Source: Lingula anatina | Lineage: Eukaryota > Brachiopoda > Lingulata > Lingulida > Lingulidae | Assembly (NCBI RefSeq): GCF_001039355.2 | Contig: NW_019774847.1 | Location: forward strand, 597,711-661,710 | DNA: 64,000 bases | Direction of reading: 5' to 3' | Shown: positions 44,601 to 56,862 of the stretch, one piece after another | Layout: each line of letters opens with the position of its first letter | Position numbering within the stretch: the stretch's first letter is position 1 | Program-made: the position numbers and the translations under genes | The notes under the pieces: generated by a model | Told to the model about the DNA's origin: nothing | What the model saw: the letters and a program-made list of their open reading frames with translations, nothing else | The model's database searches: none

Positions 44601-47600
44601 CTGTCTGCCTGTTGTACACAACACCCTGGCCGAACGGCACTGCCTCTGACCTGGGGAGCAGAGAAGGGGGTGGGAGCTGATATCCAGGCTGCCAAGGCAT
44701 TTGGAGAGGTTGCTGCTGCTGTGGCTCTTCTGGCTGTCTTGCTTTAAGAAACTGCTGCTGCTGGAGTTTCTCTTGCTCCTGTTTCCTCAACTCCAACAGT
44801 CGTTGCTGCTCTTTCAACTGTTGTTGTTGTTGGATCAGCTGTTGCTGCTGACGTAATCTTTCCTGCTGGAGCTGGTGTATTTCTTTCTGTTGTTTTGGTG
44901 ACTGCTCTTCTTGTTGCTGTTGATGTGACACAGGGACTTGGATATGTTTTTCTTCCATTGGCTGACTCATTACTGGTTGCCTGGTTACAGCAGAAATGGG
45001 AGGGATTGAGGCTGAAGACACACTTGGATACTGCTTTTCAATTGGCTGGCTCACAGGTGGTTGCCTGGTTACAGTAGAAGAGGGAGGGACTTGAGAAGAT
45101 ACCGGAGGCTGCTGACCTTTTCCCTTGGTCTCAATATCTCTGAATCCAAGTCCTGCAAATAATCCACACCAGTAAAAAATTTGACATGATGAAATTTGTG
45201 AACATAATAGTTCGAGCATCTCTCTAAGGTCTATGTCCTCATGTTTTGGTTTTAAAAATAAACCACTTGTGTCATAAACAACCTAGAAAACAAACACCAC
45301 CATCTGTAACCTGGTGGTCTGTCAACTTGTTTTTGTTTCACACAAAATTTAGCTTTCTAACACTAACAGAACTCAGTTTCAGGATTTAAAAAAAATTCTT
45401 TACTGACAAAACATGGACAAGAAATCACTCAATTTTGTTCAAATTTAGTTCACCTGGATACTTCCCCATCAGGGCCTCACGTCTCCTCTCCAGTGCCCCT
45501 CTCTGGGCCTCTAACTCAGCCCTGCCCTGCGCATGCCTCTCCAACAGCTGCCTCTGATAATCTCTGATCTTTCCCACCTGCTCCTCACTCCTATCAGCAT
45601 AAAGGGAAGGCAGGTAAGTTGGGGCACTGCTCAGTCCACTGGTAGGTGGCTGTTTGTCTGACTGTGGCTTTTCCTCCTTGTCTGAAGAGGTCTGGTCTTC
45701 GCCAAGTGGTTGATCTGGTTGTGGAAGGCCACCAGGTGGTTGAAGAGGTTGAGGTGATGGTTGTGCCCCGACATCCCCAGTTGTATCTGTGTACCTGTAA
45801 GCTTCATAACCTGCAGGGCTTCTTCTGTCTTCAGCTCCCTGTGTTTTAGGGTCAGTTGGTGTTGGTTTGGCTGGTGTTGGCTGGGCAGGTGTTGGCTGGG
45901 CTGGTGTTGACTGGGCTGGTGTTGGCTCTGATGAACAAAAAGACAAATTCTCATCTATTACATTGGGCCCACACTCAAGACCAGTTACACTGAACCTAGA
46001 TCAATTAAATTCTGTACAATTTTGTTATTTACTGGCTTTTGTTTCTGCTTTTGGCCAGCCAATTCTCTGTAGTTGTCTTGAAGAACTAAAGACCAAAAAC
46101 ATTCTGGCAATTATCCCATCAGTTAAGTACTTAATATAATCAACACCAACTATGAACATAATTTGCAGTTAAACACACTAAGAAAATTCAAATCCCAGCT
46201 TATTTATTATTCTTAAAATGACAATAAAACTACATATATACCCGTTTCAATTCCTTCTCTCTCCTCCAAGTGTTTTCTTCTATCTTCCAGCTGCTGCTTC
46301 CTCTCTTCTATTTCTCTGATATACTGCTCCAGTTGCAGTCTTTGTTGCCTGTAAAAATGAAGTGAACATTTCTTCAAATGGACAACTAATTAAAAAGATA
46401 GCATTGGGAACATAAAGTATCCCCCTTTCTGACGAAAGTTTATATAAAAAGTCTACATTTATTCTCAGTGGATTATTTTACCTCAGATGTTCTTGCTGTT
46501 GTGCAGCTTCTTCCTCCATTTTTCTGTTGGTCTCGGCTATCAATTCTGTTGGCACTTCCTTATCAGCCACAGGTGGTGCTGTTGCTGGAACCTGGAACAA
46601 TTTAACATGACAAAGATGCACACAAGAAATAACAATGTTTTTTGTTAAACAAAAACCACCTACAGTTTTTTTAGCACACAGAACTGATAAACTGGTGCAA
46701 ATTAAACATCTCAGGACTATTGCTACCTGCTGCTTCGCTTCTACCTCCGCCCTCTGCCGTGCCGCATGTGCACGCATTCTGGCTGCTTCCTCCAGTGGAT
46801 GACGCAGTGTTTCTGGACTGCCAGCCAGGATAGGCTCCTCTTGAAATTCAGGAACATCCATATCTGTTTGCTTTGGCACATCCAAGCCACCTACGTCAGT
46901 GTGTGGCTGAGGACCTGTGGCTCCATCTTCAGATGAGTTGCTGGTGATGGTATGCTGGGATAGGGTGGCCGTTGAGGTGACACCTGAGCTAGAGGATTCT
47001 GGGGAAAATACACCATTCTGTTATTTAATACTGTACTTCCACTGTTTTCTTAGGACATGATTTACCAAAGAACTCAAGACAATAGCATATCATCAATCAG
47101 ATGACAACATCTGATGACAGAAATGTTGCAACTTGAAATCAATGTGGACAGCTGACATTAAAGCATTACAATATAAAATAGGACAACTGCTGACTTTTGC
47201 CTTCAGTTTATATTTTGACTTCCAGATATCAGCCAGAGTAAATAACTGACATTTATTCCTAAAGTTCGAAAATATATGTCAACTTTGCCAATATGTTAAA
47301 TCATCAGTTGCCTGTTGCAGGAAAGACACCTACCTGATGTCTTCAGAGGTTTTCTGAGTGTCTCAGAGTCTGGTTCTGGCAGGTCTGCTCTGGTCTTCCA
47401 GGAGTCCCTCTGACTTTTGATCTTTTCCATCAGCTTTTTCAACATGCTTTCTGAATATGGAGAAAAAGAAAGGTTCAAAAGATCAACATGCATTAAAGAT
47501 TATGCCCCATCTTTCCAGTGTTCTCAAAGATATCCAAGCTGAAGAAGATGACTGTCTTTTACAGACAGTTTGTAATGGGTTATTCATGCAAGGTATTTTC

Positions 47601-47821
47601 AATGCACAAAGAACTAAAACATCAGCAGTATGTTTCTGTCCAGCAGGTTTATCTAACGAAAAGCAGAAATCGTTCTTTTTATTAACATTTATTTTTTTCC
47701 CTTCTTATTTATAATAAGCACAAAGTTAAGGCGCCTACATGTCATTTTCATAAACATCAAAACTGAACTAACAGACATGAGGGAAAATGTAGGCAAAGAT
47801 AGACCCCCCCCCCAAAAAAAA

Positions 47822-47852
<31 letters not shown>

Positions 47853-50800
47853 TAAATAAATATACTAAAATAAAATGACGACATAGCTGGGATAACGCTA
47901 ACACTCGCCAATTTAGCCAAATGCTAAAATTGACTTAAATTGGCTAAAGAAAAAGGGCTTGATTTGACATGTTTTAGCCAAATTATAACCATTTTGGTAA
48001 CAAAATGACAAAAATGTGGTGATTTGGCTAAGCGAAAAAAAATTGTTAGCGCTACCCCAGCATAGTTATTACCATTTTTCTGATCCCGACTCATTTTCTC
48101 TGCTAAAGGGACATTGGTGACATCTTGTAGAGCAGGTACCCTGGAAGCAGCAGCCTGTGGCCTGGGGTAAGACTGTGGAGGAGTGACCCCAGACCTAGGG
48201 TAGGCCTCAGGCCCTGTCTGAGTAGGCTGCAGTCTGGGGTAGGTCTTGGGTCCTTCCTCCACCTCTGATAAATCCAGGCTGGCTGTGGTGGAGGGGGAGT
48301 CAGGAGGGGGGTGGGGGTCCAGAGCCAGGGTTACGTCCCCTGTGTAGTCTGAAAATATGTAATGTCAAAATAAGTCAAGTCTAAGACCCCATTCCCACAG
48401 ATTTTAGATCGATCTTACCCTGTGGGGAGTTTCACTAGATAACTGTCAGCTTAGCCGGCTTAAATGTCTGTCCCGCCTACTAAAAGCTGTAAGGGGGTAA
48501 TTAACTACCGTGTGCGCTTGGCTGACAGCAATTTAGCCTGAACCCCCAGGGAGTTTGGTCAATGCAGATGGATCGATCTAAATCTCTGGGAATGCAGTCT
48601 AAGTCTTGTATACAGTACCAGAGCAATAAATCACTGTGTTCCTGGCATTATTCTGATTCTGATCCAGTTTAAGGGTTAGACATCACCAACTGAGTAAAAT
48701 CTACCAGAAAAATTAATCTACTGGTCAAAATAGTTAACAGAAAACTAAACTTGAACAAACTTTGATACATGGTATTGAATAATTTGCCATTCTGATACAG
48801 TCTTAATTTTTCTCTTAATTTTTGTTTTTTTATCTCTATGTGTGTGCGTGCAGCTTGCGTGTGTGTAACAGCAGACGAGTCTCCCACTAGAGTTCACCTG
48901 TTTCAGCCAGGTACATGTCTTCAAAGGCCCTCTCCAGCCCTCCCTGCCTGTCTGTCTTCTCTTCAAGTCTCTTGCTGGGTGGGAGGAAGATTTTCTTCTA
49001 CAAAATGTGAACAATGAAGTTGACAGTAGGCTCTAAGTTAAAAACAGGTTCTCTGTAAAATCAGATATTAAGTAACAGATGTCAATCTAGAAAACAGAAG
49101 TGGGTGATTTTCATCATAGTTTGTGGCAACTTCTTAAACTTTGCTGAAATTAGTGTTGGTTTTTTAAAAAAATTCTTAGCTTAAATAAAATAAACAAGTA
49201 ATATAGACTTTAAGTTTTTTTCTATTTAAATTAAACAAATTCAATCTCCTTACTGGGATATTGGCCACCAGATGTTGTCTCTTCAGTATATCTGCTCTCT
49301 CCAGCTCAGCCAGGTGAACCAATAGATTCTTGTAGTCCTGAAATTGCACAAAATCCTTTCCTTAAGCCATCAAATAATCTTTTTTCCATCTGTTGTTTGG
49401 AGTCAACTAATAATAGATTGAATATTTGCAAATGTCAAGACGATTTTTTTCATTGGAAAAAAAACTTATGGTTCATTGTAGTTTCAGATTGAGCCCAAAA
49501 TGTCTGCTCATTATTGAATTTGATCAAGTTTCAGAATTTGATTTGATACAAAATTTTAAGAAACTGCAAACTGAAGCAGTTCCAATGAGAGCAAAAGAGC
49601 TGTTTTCCCCCAAAGAAGACTAAAGAATTCAAGAAAACATATCCATATTAAAATATGCTAAGAATGCTTGTTTTCTCAGCCTCCTACTTCTTTGAGAATC
49701 TCCTGCTGCACAGCATGTTGATGTCTAAGTCTAGCCTTCTCCGTCTGTTCCTGGTTGGAGCGGAGATCTTTCAGCTGCCGTTCTGCAATCCTCTCTGCTT
49801 CCTCTGTGGCAGCTGCTTTTGCATCTCCCTAAAATTTACGTAATATAGTTCAGATAACTGCTACAGTTTGAAGTTACTCTTACTGTGTTCAAGGGTTCAA
49901 AATTAACATTATGAAAAAAATTATATCATTTTAACTGAAGGCAGCACGTAACCATTGAAAATAATGGTTTAATATGTGAAAATTAATAAAAAAATGAAAT
50001 AAAAAAATGATTATCCACTGTATATTAACTGCACACAAAAAAGGATATCCAGGATTACCAGTGTGTTCTTCACAAACAGTGAACCTTCACAGAGGAGAAA
50101 CAATTATACCACTTCAATGAATTACCACAACAGAAAAAGAAAATTTCTGGCTCAATTATCATATAATGAAGATACATTTAATACCAGCAGCTCCTCACCC
50201 ATTCCTCTCTGTCTGCTCTGTCTACTATGTAGTCCTCCTGGAGGTGGTAGTGGAGAAAACATTATATTAAGTTCACTCACCCATTCCTCTCTGTCTGCTC
50301 TGTCTACTATGTAGTCCTCCTGGAGGTGGTAGTGGAGAAAACATTATATTAAGTTCACTCACCCATTCCTCTCTGTCTGCTCTGTCTACTATATAGTCTT
50401 CCTGGAGGTGGTAATGAGTGGTGGAGAAAGCATCCACATCTGTCAACTGGACTGGTTTCACTGGAGATAGAGATGCCACATAGGTATATACATATTGGTG
50501 CTGCAATTATATATCTAACTACCATTTGAATATTCTGATGGCTCAGTTATGGATTCCAAAAACGTTCATTATAAAATCATTAGACTAATCAGAATTTATT
50601 AATATCAAAATTACTAGAACAAATATAACTGGATTGGACCTTGTACATTTTTCTGTAAGAGGAATCTGTTACTCTTACGAGCTTGATAGCAAATGTCTGT
50701 GTGTGTGTTTGTGTGCGTGCGTGCATGTGTGTGACAGCAGCAGAATCCCAACTCTCACCTTTAGTAGTGTCCAGTTGTAGTACCAGAGGGTCTGGGGGAG

Positions 50801-50933
50801 GAGGGGGAAGACTGGCTATCATGGCCGCTCTCACTCTCTCTTGCTCTAGGGCTAGTTGTCTGAATACAAACACAATATAAATTGATAAATATATCTTTAT
50901 TTCAAAGCAATAAATTTATATTTCAATTAACAG

Positions 50934-50965
<32 letters not shown>

Positions 50966-52552
50966 ACCGAGTAGTAACAGACTACTTTCCTAAAATGATT
51001 ATATATATAAAAATGAATAAATAAATAAATTCTTTTCTTATAAATAAAAAAATATTGGCCTCACAGTGCAATATTTGTTTATAGTTAATAATTATAAATT
51101 CCACATGTTACCTTGCCACTATATGCTTGTTCTCTTCCTGATCTTTCAAAGCTTTGTCACGTTTCACTTTGGCCAGTGCTTTCTTGTGCCTCATGTCGGC
51201 CATCTTGGTGTCTTCACGCAGCTTGATGTACACTTCCTCTGCTTTGTCATCCTAAATAATAACAACACTCAACAATTTGTGATATGTTACTTTTTGAAAA
51301 GTGAAAGACAGGGCTCGTGGAAACTGAACCTGTCAAAAAATTCTACCAAATTAACTCAAGGCCCTCATTTTACAATTATTATGGTAAACCAACCACACTC
51401 TAGGTTTGAAAGTAAATATCAACTTTTCAAATATATACTTACTACAAATGATGTTAAACTAAACACTATGATAGTGAAATCCAGTATCCCCATTACATCA
51501 AAACTGGAAAATCAACACATTATACAGGCCTGATATACCAAAGACTATACACTTCAAAATCTATAACCTCAATCCTGGTGTTTCAACACTCACAAACTGC
51601 TCGGCCTCCCTGTGGCCTTCCCCTATGGTCTTCAAACAGTTCTCATACAGCGTCTCCAGCTCATGGATTTTTTCTGCTTTTTCTTTCTCATATTCATCCT
51701 GGATGAAATGAATAGAAAAGTAAATAGAAATTTATTACCGTAGCCGAGTTGAATGCTGATTTCCAAAGTAGTGATTTCTTTGAAAAAAAGAGAGGAAGAA
51801 GGCTCACTGTAATATCCTGCGTACAGTGTCAACACCATATGTATACAATACATCATTTATAGAACACTCAAGTGACTGGCATCACTTCAGCAAATGGAGC
51901 TGTATTCAAGAAACTTATTTTTCATAATAAATTTCTAGAGGAGATGACAAATGAATTTTCTTTTAGAAAAAGCCCATTTTCTTTAAATTCATCAAAATAA
52001 TAGAACATGTGAGCACAACAAAATTCTAAATCTAAACTAAAAAGAAGGACGGCTGATCTCCATTTCTTCTTATGTTTGTTGCAGGTCATAAGCACATCTA
52101 TGAAAATATTATTGATAAATGGCAGATCCCCCGTTTCTTTTTGAGTAAGAGTAGAAAAACATACCATTATTTCTTCGGCAAGTTTCTGCAACTCTTTTGC
52201 TCTGGCATCTTTGACAGCCTGTCTTACTTTGGCTGCATCAGCTTTGGCTTGCTCTCGGACCTGGAACAGAATATCAATTGTAAAATCATGCCTGATTATA
52301 AATGTTACATGTATATAAAATTAAAAACTACAAAGATTAATTAAAAATTTAAAGTAATAAAAGTTAAAGGAGACAATTTAATCAAATCATTTTTAAAATA
52401 AAAAGCTCTCTGATTTTTTATCATAATACCATTATTTTCAGTACAATTACCTGCACTATTCTTGCTATTCTCCTTTTCTGTTTCTCTTCCTTCACCAACT
52501 GGTCCACTTCATTAGGACTGAGTCTGTACCGGGACACTTTACTCTTTGACAT
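38682..52552 (-). CDS. CEP295: CEP295 centriolar protein (KIAA1731 / Ana1 family)
   Basis: Centriole protein needed for centriole-to-centrosome conversion in animals studied. 23 exons (minus): 52552-52451, 52260-52165, 51698-51594, 51251-51112, 50859-50759, 50460-50363, 49828-49688, 49337-49254, 48997-48898, 48348-48073, 47450-47334, 46998-46727, 46591-46482, 46348-46242, 45927-45454, 45152-43576, 43237-43141, 42817-40431, 40287-40014, 39738-39535, 39222-39099, 38955-38856, 38732-38682. Total 7137 nt, 2378 aa; all phases agree. The N-terminus (RLSPNEVDQLVKEE, QVREQAKAD, TIGEGHREAEQ, ADMRHKKALAKVK, SLPPPPP) follows the family. The middle is low-complexity, with a Gln-rich coiled coil in exon 16 and HELSTIQEVDTPR matching a conserved spot. 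Exon 20 has the ALMS motif (ASLQEAFARKRPDF). The tail RAKEFQKKTLAKIRKKEG matches vertebrate CEP295. Human CEP295 is about 2600 aa. Confidence 0.95.
47885..48063. mobile_element. MITE in CEP295 intron 10, ending 9 bp from an exon
   Basis: Left end AGCTGGGATAACGCTAACAC then CAATTTAGCCAAA; right end GATTTGGCTAAGC then TTGTTAGCGCTACCCCAGCA, its imperfect reverse complement. About 180 bp. Internal copies of TTAGCCAAATT and AATTGGCTAAAG form further inverted pairs. It stops about 9 bp from the donor of CEP295 exon 10 (exon edge 48073). Confidence 0.75.
48381..48604. repeat. MITE-like element, GATCGATC family, copy C
   Basis: Terminal inverted repeats AGACCCCATTCCCACAGATT + TTAGATCGATC and GGATCGATCTAAATCTCTGG + GAATGCAGTCTAAG. 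The interior matches the copy at 5189-5411 block by block (TTCACTAGATAACTGTCAGC, CCCGCCTACTAAAAGCTGTA, ACCCCCAGGGAGTTTGGTC). Located in CEP295 intron 9. Confidence 0.8.
50199..50444 (-). repeat. 82-bp tandem triplication of the CEP295 exon 6 end with donor site
   Basis: Units start at 50199, 50281 and 50363; the first two are identical and the third (the genuine exon end) has a few substitutions. Each unit holds the codons for EDYIVDRADREEW and the donor TGG|GTGAGT. In the two intronic copies CTACCACCTCCAG immediately precedes the coding segment, so 50319-50281 and 50237-50199 (minus) can each be read as a 39-nt in-frame mini-exon. Confidence 0.85.
50935..50962. repeat. Poly(A) tract
   Basis: A run of about 28 A residues in CEP295 intron 4. 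No SINE body is obvious beside it. A similar run of A lies at 54061-54088. Confidence 0.9.
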
Positions 52553-53192
52553 CCTACAATGTGTTGGGGGATGAAATATTAACAATGAATCAGTAACTCA
52601 AAATACTTCTATATTTTTTAATCAATAGAATTTCTACGACTAGGCAATCAAAAAATTCAAAACATTTACCCTTTCTCTCAAAACTGACTCCATAGACTGC
52701 TACTGATAACGAGCGATCATTATCAGCATAAGATACACGCCATTACAACTTTCACTAGAACCTCATTCTACAGTAAGTGCCGAAGAAGTGGAAGTTCACA
52801 CTGTCAAAACATCAACAATGTCACAATGTTTACCGACAGTATTTTAATGAAATGATAGCTATCGGCTGTAAACTTTCGGAATTGCATGCTGATTTTGATT
52901 AAGAAATATAAATTCAATGTAAACAAAATGAGTTTTAAACACATTACTCAGATGGACAAATTAAATGCAGAAAGTAATGAAATGTGTACCTTTTTGACCA
53001 GCTGTAACAATCTCAACGCTGTGTGTATTCAAAAATGGCGGTCGCCGTTCCAGTTTACGACATCTGTTACGACATAAGTCATGTTTACTTCCGGTGAGCA
53101 GACAGCCTTTCTTTTGCTTGTGGGATCTGCTGACGTTGCTCCTCTCTGTTAAGGCCTGCGTTTATTTTTTAATTTCATTGAGTTACTTTGAG
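52553..53192. promoter_or_regulatory. Divergent CEP295 / SMCO4 promoter region
   Basis: The two start codons point away from each other, about 1.1 kb apart. Candidate factor sites seen: AAAATGGCGG at 53032-53041 (YY1-like) and ACTTCCGG at 53087-53094 (ETS/GABPA-like), both common in TATA-less housekeeping promoters. GAG|GTAAGAAA at 53190-53200 is a good donor for a 5' untranslated exon of SMCO4. Inferred from arrangement and motifs only. Confidence 0.55.
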
Positions 53193-53687
53193 GTAAGAAA
53201 GAACATTAGCTTGTTTATAATAATAGTTATATGTTATATTTTTGCAGCATTTATGTCGTGGGATGATTTTCTATCTTTATATTTAGTATGCGTCCGAATT
53301 TTTGCTAATTTCACACTTTGTTGAACACGTAACGCTGAAAGAAGGGCACGACAAAAGTAGAGTGCTGGGGTGATTTTAATGTGAGACCTGTCTTCGAGTT
53401 TTACTTGATATATATACGAATGACAAGCACGATTTTTCATTTATTGTTACTATCATTATTATTTAACATTGAATTCGATCCATGTAGGCATACATACATT
53501 ATATCTGTGCTTGATGCATCCAAGGAGTTCCAACAAATTAGAACTCCTTGATTTGGCTAAAAGAAATCACACACTACTGGCACAGTCTATTGTAGAGTGA
53601 TAGCAGCAATAGGTCTCTAGAAGGTCTTTGTTACTTTTACAGATAAAATAATTTCCAGCTTGATTTACAAGGGAGACAGCTACAAAG

Positions 53688-53864
53688 ATGAGGCAGCTAA
53701 AAGGGAAAGTGAAAGAGAACAAGAAAGAAAAGAGAGAAAGAAGAATGGACAATTTAAAGAATAAGGAAAGGATATACACAGTTGTGCTTCCAGTGTTCTT
53801 CACAATAGCGACTCTGATTGCTTTGTATGTATATGTTAATACAAGACCAAAGATTCAAAACTGA
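53688..53864 (+). CDS. SMCO4: SMCO4 small single-pass membrane protein
   Basis: A 58-residue protein encoded in one exon. It begins MRQLKGKVKENKKEKRERRM, is highly basic for the first 30 residues, then has a single hydrophobic helix (about 30-50, TVVLPVFFTIATLIALYVYV), and ends NTRPKIQN. Human SMCO4 (C11orf75) is 59 aa, with the same MRQLKGK start, a TTVVLP membrane entry and a VYVxTRP exit, so the assignment is strong. Its molecular function is poorly known. The start codon follows a probable acceptor (TTTCCAG at 53652-53658) of a 5' UTR intron whose donor is at 53193. It is head-to-head with CEP295, as in vertebrates. Candidate poly(A) signal AATAAA at 54570. The gene is easily missed because of its size. 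Confidence 0.92.
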   Translation: MRQLKGKVKENKKEKRERRMDNLKNKERIYTVVLPVFFTIATLIALYVYVNTRPKIQN

Positions 53865-54060
53865 AGAGAAAGATGGCAGAAGATTTGTGTTGTTCCCAAT
53901 TCAAAAGAACAGGAAATTTAAGGACCAAAGCTTACGCTTACAACTGTTATACCTAAACCATTCTGACTTTGTTAAATGTACAAGGGCTTCCTAATTTTTC
54001 CTTAACAGCTGTGCCTTGCATATATTTTCATATTCAGATTTTTCTACTCTTAACTATTTG

Positions 54061-54091
<31 letters not shown>

Positions 54092-56848
54092 AGATGAGGA
54101 TGGAAAAAGTACCCGATAGTAGAGGAGAAGACTTCTAAACACATACAGTACTAGTATATTGGCAACCAGTAAAAATTTGTTGACAGGAAATATTGAATTT
54201 TTAGGATCAAAATTCATTTTTTTCTTATTTCTTTCATTCCTGGGAGGTGGATCGCATAATATCATAGTTATTTTTGATGTTTTGCCACCAATTATTTTTA
54301 ATGGTCTCAGCAACAGAACAGATGAATGCAGTGCAATTTACAATGATTTAATGAAGTTTTTTTGCCTGCCTACTTCAAATTATAGGCAGCCATCTACCTT
54401 TTAGAAATGCTTAGCACTCAACACTAGTCTGTTTCACCTTTCATATTAAACTTTTTGACTAGTAACATCCTTGATATTACAATATGTTAAGACTGTTCAG
54501 TAGGTTTCAAGTGAATTTTAACACATGAAAGAGGCAGTTATATGTCTTCCATTGCCAGTACCTTCACATAATAAAAATATACTGTAAGATCAGAAGAGCC
54601 ATTGGCAATAAACTATACCATCTGATTTCTCTTGGATATGGACCTTGCTGCAGACTGTTATTGTTGATATGTTAGAGGAAATACAATATGATAATATCAT
54701 TGTTATTCAGAAAATAAAAAAACAATACTTGAGTTACATATTCTACACTTGTTTTTGTTTTTTTTTTTTCATCTTAGCTAGAACAGAAAAACTTTGCATG
54801 TCCATCTTGTGTCTGAAAATGATGCCAGTTTTGAAAGTTTCATGTCTCTGTAATTGGTGGGAGAACCCCAGATAACTTATTATATCTTTCAAATAATAAG
54901 TCATGAAATGCAATTTACTTGTAAAAATCATTTTATTATTATTATACAATTTATACAAATGATTTGCCTCTTTACCAATAATTGCAGTTGTATTTTACAG
55001 AAAATCCTGTACAAAGAAATTTAATATGCATTCATCATTGCACTATTTTCTGCTGAGTGAAGAATAACAATGCATGTAACTGAAACTCCTTAAACAGCTG
55101 ATGAAATTCAATAACAACTTTCTTGGCCTGTTGATCTCAATTACTCCTGAGAAGTTTACACTGCAAGTGGATATTTTGTTTATCAAGCACTCCATAAAGT
55201 GTTTCCCCCATTTCTTAAATAAATAAATAAATAAATAAATAAAAATAAATAAATAAAATTTAATAAAAAATCACATTTATCATTAAATGAACACTGGTCA
55301 CTTCTTGAATCTCTTTTCATTATCTTTTGTCAACATCCAAAACAGTGGTACATAAGTGATGATATATTCCACTCTAGGACGTCTGATTTTCCCCAATAAG
55401 TGGTCAAATATTCCGGACTATGTGGTCAAATACTTTGAACCAAAAGGTCAGATATTCTGGAACAAATGGTCAAATACTTCAGACCAAGTGGTCTTATATT
55501 CCAGACAAAGTGGTCAAATATTCCGGACAATCCTCCTGCAGTGTTGGGACTTCATCTCCTGCAGGGCTTTGTCCAGCACATTGGTCATGTGGACCAAGTT
55601 ACTGGGGTCAGTCTGTAAGACTTGTGTGTGCCTCTCACCAGAGTCAGCAATGTGCAGTTTCAGTAATATCGTAGGGTCTATTTGATGCTTGAGGGAGCGA
55701 CTGGCAAGCTGGAAGATGAACGAGAAANTATAGGCAGCCATCTACCTTTTAGAAATGCTTAGCACTCAACACTAGTCTGTTTCACCTTTCATATTAAACT
55801 TTTTGACTAGTAACATCCTTGATATTACAATATGTTAAGACTGTTCAGTAGGTTTCAAGTGAATTTTAACACATGAAAGAGGCAGTTATATGTCTTCCAT
55901 TGCCAGTACCTTCACATAATAAAAATATACTGTAAGATCAGAAGAGCCATTGGCAATAAACTATACCATCTGATTTCTCTTGGATATGGACCTTGCTGCA
56001 GACTGTTATTGTTGATATGTTAGAGGAAATACAATATGATAATATCATTGTTATTCAGAAAATAAAAAAACAATACTTGAGTTACATATTCTACACTTGT
56101 TTTTGTTTTTTTTTTTTCATCTTAGCTAGAACAGAAAAACTTTGCATGTCCATCTTGTGTCTGAAAATGATGCCAGTTTTGAAAGTTTCATGTCTCTGTA
56201 ATTGGTGGGAGAACCCCAGATAACTTATTATATCTTTCAAATAATAAGTCATGAAATGCAATTTACTTGTAAAAATCATTTTATTATTATTATACAATTT
56301 ATACAAATGATTTGCCTCTTTACCAATAATTGCAGTTGTATTTTACAGAAAATCCTGTACAAAGAAATTTAATATGCATTCATCATTGCACTATTTTCTG
56401 CTGAGTGAAGAATAACAATGCATGTAACTGAAACTCCTTAAACAGCTGATGAAATTCAATAACAACTTTCTTGGCCTGTTGATCTCAATTACTCCTGAGA
56501 AGTTTACACTGCAAGTGGATATTTTGTTTATCAAGCACTCCATAAAGTGTTTCCCCCATTTCTTAAATAAATAAATAAATAAATAAATAAAAATTTAATA
56601 AAAAATCACATTTATCATTAAATGAACACTGGTCACTTCTTGAATCTCTTTTCATTATCTTTTGTCAACATCCAAAACAGTGGTACATAAGTGATGATAT
56701 ATTCCACTCTAGGACGTCTGATTTTCCCCAATAAGTGGTCAAATATTCCGGACTATGTGGTCAAATACTTTGAACCAAAAGGTCAGATATTCTGGAACAA
56801 ATGGTCAAATACTTCAGACCAAGTGGTCTTATATTCCAGACAAAGTGG
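53865..56848. other. SMCO4 3' side and duplicated COMMD2 3' segment
   Basis: Beyond SMCO4 there is no independent gene. 54381-55727 and 55729-57062 are near-identical copies joined by one N, so the first contains a second copy of the COMMD2 last exon (minus 55708-55514) and its minisatellite. Frames here, such as the paired 54645-54875 and 55993-56223, are duplicates of each other and non-coding in appearance. Confidence 0.75.
55514..55708 (-). pseudogene. Second copy of the COMMD2 last exon
   Basis: Identical in translation to the COMMD2 terminal exon at 56849-57043 (LASRSLKHQIDPTILLK to CRRIVRNI and stop), with its acceptor. It lies downstream of the complete gene without exons of its own, because it sits in the suspect duplicated block. 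Confidence 0.8.
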
Positions 56849-56862
56849 TCAAATATTCCGGA
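56734..56862. repeat. 22-bp minisatellite overlapping the COMMD2 stop codon
   Basis: About six units of GTGGTCAAATATTCCGGACT-like sequence (22 bp, one of 24 bp), each with several substitutions. The unit nearest the gene contains the last codons and stop of COMMD2 (minus: GTCCGGAATATTTGACCAC). The same array occurs in the duplicated block at about 55399-55527. Confidence 0.85.

Noticed and set aside
53519-53549. Hairpin CAAGGAGTTCC / GAACTCCTTG resembling a bacterial terminator
   Set aside because: The window is eukaryotic; this is more likely a repeat-derived palindrome in the SMCO4 5' intron.
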